This document shows positions 42,066 through 43,928 of a DNA stretch of 43,928 nt, one piece after another. The translations under genes and the position numbers were made by a program. The DNA lies in contig JAJDCR010000151.1 of the NCBI GenBank assembly GCA_029260735.1, forward strand, positions 1-43,928, given 5' to 3'. Numbering within the stretch: the stretch's first letter is position 1; every line of letters starts with the position of its first letter. Under the pieces are notes generated by a model. That model saw nothing but the letters and a program-made list of their open reading frames with translations, was not told where the DNA came from and searched no databases. The stretch is from Planctomycetota bacterium (GTDB lineage: Bacteria > Planctomycetota > Uabimicrobiia > Uabimicrobiales > Uabimicrobiaceae).

Positions 42066-42701
42066 CTATGATCGCAAAGTTATTGGCTTATCAAAGACGT
42101 CTTTTAGAACCATTATTTTTTGCAAGTCGGTCAAATTTTTATTTTCACTGACCAAATCTTTTAGTTTGGTTACCTCTGGATATGCTTTATTTGTTTTTTG
42201 TACCCGTGAAGTACCTCTTCCCATATGACGACTGACGGATTGTTCAATATTATTAAACTGTCCGCGAGAATAGATATCATGCTCTACCGCTTTTTCGATA
42301 TTATCGAATTTGCCTTTCGAGCCCTGAGAGTCCTGAGAGTCCTGAGTGTCCATGGAATATGAATATTCCTCAGCCATCGTTCCAGAAGTGTTTAATCTAT
42401 CATATGGGTTTGCCTCTGCGCTCATCTCCATTTGTTTTCTTTGAGGAGGAGAAGCTTGTCTTACTTGAGGTTGAGGACGCGTTGCCGGGGCACGATATCC
42501 AGATTGCTCGACCTGAGTTTCATTTTTATCTTGTTGAATTTCCGACCTTATTTTTTCAAAATACTGGCGAATTTCTTCCTGATTAGGGCCTTCCTTAGCA
42601 GGCCCTGCGATAGCACTAAAGATTTGAATAATGCGTTTCAAGACAGGCAGGATAAAAAAAATGAAAACAAAGATGAAAAAGACAATATCATCGGCATTCA
42701 T
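42066..42701 (-). CDS. Membrane-anchored disordered protein between the two floA genes
   Basis: A 211-residue protein. One N-terminal hydrophobic segment (about 6-20, IVFFIFVFIFFILPVL) is followed by a short helical part (EIRQYFEKIRSEIQQDKNE) and a long Gln/Pro/Ser-rich disordered region with DSQDSQ repeats. The motifs FDNIEKAVEHDIYSRG and FNNIEQSVSRHMGRG form an internal repeat. The C-terminus DLVSENKNLTDLQKIMVLKDVFDKPITLR is conserved-looking and helical. Where other floA genes have nfeD as partner, this cluster has this gene. I do not recognise its family. A membrane-microdomain partner is plausible. Confidence 0.7.
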   Translation of the reverse strand: MNADDIVFFIFVFIFFILPVLKRIIQIFSAIAGPAKEGPNQEEIRQYFEKIRSEIQQDKNETQVEQSGYRAPATRPQPQVRQASPPQRKQMEMSAEANPYDRLNTSGTMAEEYSYSMDTQDSQDSQGSKGKFDNIEKAVEHDIYSRGQFNNIEQSVSRHMGRGTSRVQKTNKAYPEVTKLKDLVSENKNLTDLQKIMVLKDVFDKPITLRS

Positions 42702-42741
42702 AGTAAAGAGTTCCTGTTTTTAAAGTGAACGAAAAGAGAGT

Positions 42742-43773
42742 CTATACCTTGAATCCGGTATTCTTTTCTCCTGCAATTGCATTACGCATAGTCGTATCAG
42801 ACATAACATTGCGAAGAGAGTAGTAGTCCATAAGACCCATTTTACCAGAATTAAAAGCTTCGGCGATTGCCTTGGGAATCTCTGCTTCTGCCAAAACTAC
42901 TTTAGCTTGGTTTTCTTCCATAAGAGCAATCATTTCTTGCTCTTGGGCAACGGCCATAGCTCTTCTTTCTTCTGCTTTAGCTTGAGCAACCCGTTTATCT
43001 GCTTCTGCTTGGTCCGCTTGCAGTTTCGCTCCAATATTCTCTCCCACATCAACATCAGCGATATCAATGGATAAAATATCAAAAGCGGTTCCTGAGTCCA
43101 AACCTTTTTCAAGCACTCTTTTGGAAATCTGATCGGGATCTTCTAGTACTTTAGCATAGGTGTCCATAGAGCCAATAGTTGTAACAATTCCTTCTCCAAC
43201 TCGAGCAATAATTGTCTCTTCTGTTGCTCCCCCGACCAATCGATCTAAGTTTGCTCTCACAGTAACTCGGGCCTTTGCCTTGACTTGAATACCATCTTTT
43301 GCCACCGCATCGACAGTCGTACGGCCACTTGATATCTCTGGGCAATCGATTACCTTCGGATTTACGGAAGTTTGAATCGCTTCAAGGACATCACGACCAG
43401 CTAAGTCTATCGCAGCTGCTTTTTGAAAAGTCAAAGGGATATTAGCTCGGTTGGCCGCAATCAAAGAACGAATCACTTTATAAACATCACCACGTGCTAA
43501 GTAATGAGATTCTAAGGTATTGGTGGGGATGCTAAGCCCCGCCTTCATGGCTGTGATCCGAGCGTTTACAATAACAGTCGGATTAACTCGACGTAACCAC
43601 ATTCCTATTAGATCAAACCAAGCCACTCTTGCTTTTGAGGCATAGGCTTGTAACCAAAGGAAACCAAATTTAAAAAATATCGTAAATACGATCAAAGAAA
43701 CAATGACCACAACTATCCAGATCGCAACTTGAACTGGACTATTGGCTAAAATCATCGAAAAAATTGGAGTCAT
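42742..43773 (-). CDS. floA: Flotillin-like protein FloA, full-length paralogue
   Basis: The ATG at 43773 follows GGAGG by five bases (a TTG 12 bases upstream overlaps that site and is unlikely). The 343-residue protein has an N-terminal hairpin segment (about 12-40), the FloA core (IPTNTLESHYLARGD, IPLTFQKAAAIDLAGRDVL, VRANLDRLVGGATEETIIAR), the coiled coil and a complete tail with LMDYYSLRNVMSDTTMRNAI. It is closely related to the second FloA two genes on, evidently by tandem duplication. It is the first gene of the cluster. Two products could form mixed oligomers in the inner membrane. Confidence 0.93.
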   Translation of the reverse strand: MTPIFSMILANSPVQVAIWIVVVIVSLIVFTIFFKFGFLWLQAYASKARVAWFDLIGMWLRRVNPTVIVNARITAMKAGLSIPTNTLESHYLARGDVYKVIRSLIAANRANIPLTFQKAAAIDLAGRDVLEAIQTSVNPKVIDCPEISSGRTTVDAVAKDGIQVKAKARVTVRANLDRLVGGATEETIIARVGEGIVTTIGSMDTYAKVLEDPDQISKRVLEKGLDSGTAFDILSIDIADVDVGENIGAKLQADQAEADKRVAQAKAEERRAMAVAQEQEMIALMEENQAKVVLAEAEIPKAIAEAFNSGKMGLMDYYSLRNVMSDTTMRNAIAGEKNTGFKV

Positions 43774-43900
43774 TTTTACCTCCAAAGAAGTTTGGATTAA
43801 ATGTTTAAGTAAATAAATAAATAGACAATACAGAATTGTCTTATATTAATAAATTTATACTTTTGTCGAACCAAGCTATGCCCTTAATACCATACAAGGA

Positions 43901-43928
43901 TGGAGGGCGAGGCTCCTGCCGAGCAGGG
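43901..43928. repeat. Dispersed repeat at right window end
   Basis: GGAGGGCGAGGCTCCTGCCG-AGCAGGG ends the window. Its complement matches 41-70 with a few changes and its last eight bases equal bases 1-8. The window therefore starts and ends inside copies of one element. Positions 43774-43900 are the AT-rich upstream region of the first floA. Confidence 0.75.

Noticed and set aside
1..43928. Circular plasmid, because both ends share GAGCAGGG
   Set aside because: Eight bases are too few, the shared sequence is part of a repeat, and the gene content is chromosomal.

Overview
The window is an AT-rich stretch of a Gram-negative-type bacterial chromosome carrying about 34 protein genes. No rRNA, tRNA or CRISPR array was seen. 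Housekeeping genes (xseA, ftsY, topA, clpC, rsfS) show it is chromosomal. Two proteins with PEP-CTERM sorting tails, tandem FloA flotillins, TPR proteins with secretin-like modules of a type common in Planctomycetota, and a cyclophilin with a large insert together suggest the PVC group, most likely a low-GC planctomycete. This placement is inference; no marker was aligned.

Layout. Positions 1-11 kb (minus strand) hold a secreted C45/Ntn-hydrolase-like protein, xseA overlapping a periplasmic parvulin foldase gene, an operon of a MobA/MocA-like nucleotidyltransferase, a membrane protein and a Pnkp-type RNA kinase-phosphatase without ligase, a 157-bp MITE, and two linked proteins sharing a secretin-N-like module. 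Positions 11-18 kb (mostly plus) hold yqeY behind a phased array of Pho-box-like half-sites, a PEP-CTERM protein, a run of exported proteins (M28 peptidase, cyclophilin, duplicated-domain lipoprotein), and a Glu/Leu-dehydrogenase-like enzyme followed by a 7Fe-8S ferredoxin. Positions 18-23 kb hold ftsY with a secreted protein, topA, and a second PEP-CTERM protein with a DNRLRE-like domain.

Positions 23.3-26.9 kb are an accessory, repeat-rich island. An aldo/keto reductase gene sits between 110-bp near-identical direct repeats. Next to it are a 277-bp inverted-repeat element, tandem CTGGCAC repeats, the wreck of an antitoxin/toxin junction, and an intact antitoxin-VapC pair with a dispersed repeat on either side. 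Positions 26.9-33.4 kb (minus) hold a heterodimeric ABC exporter with complementary degenerate ATP sites, a Nudix hydrolase whose leader is a 13-copy heptanucleotide repeat, and a UDP-sugar dehydrogenase/epimerase pair for acidic surface-polysaccharide precursors.

Positions 33.8-40.2 kb (plus) hold a CheY-like receiver followed by a GspE-N/CheX phosphatase fusion, an unknown gene, clpC, rsfS and a CBM20-like/esterase fusion. Positions 40.2-43.8 kb (minus) hold a floA-linker-floA-STAS/zinc-ribbon cluster. Both window ends lie in the same palindromic repeat, which probably explains where the contig stops.

The best candidates for undescribed biology are the CheY + GspE-N/CheX pair without any chemotaxis genes, the double-FloA/STAS-zinc-ribbon cluster, the ligase-less Pnkp operon, the antitoxin family next to VapC with its decayed twin, and the heptamer repeat in front of the Nudix gene.
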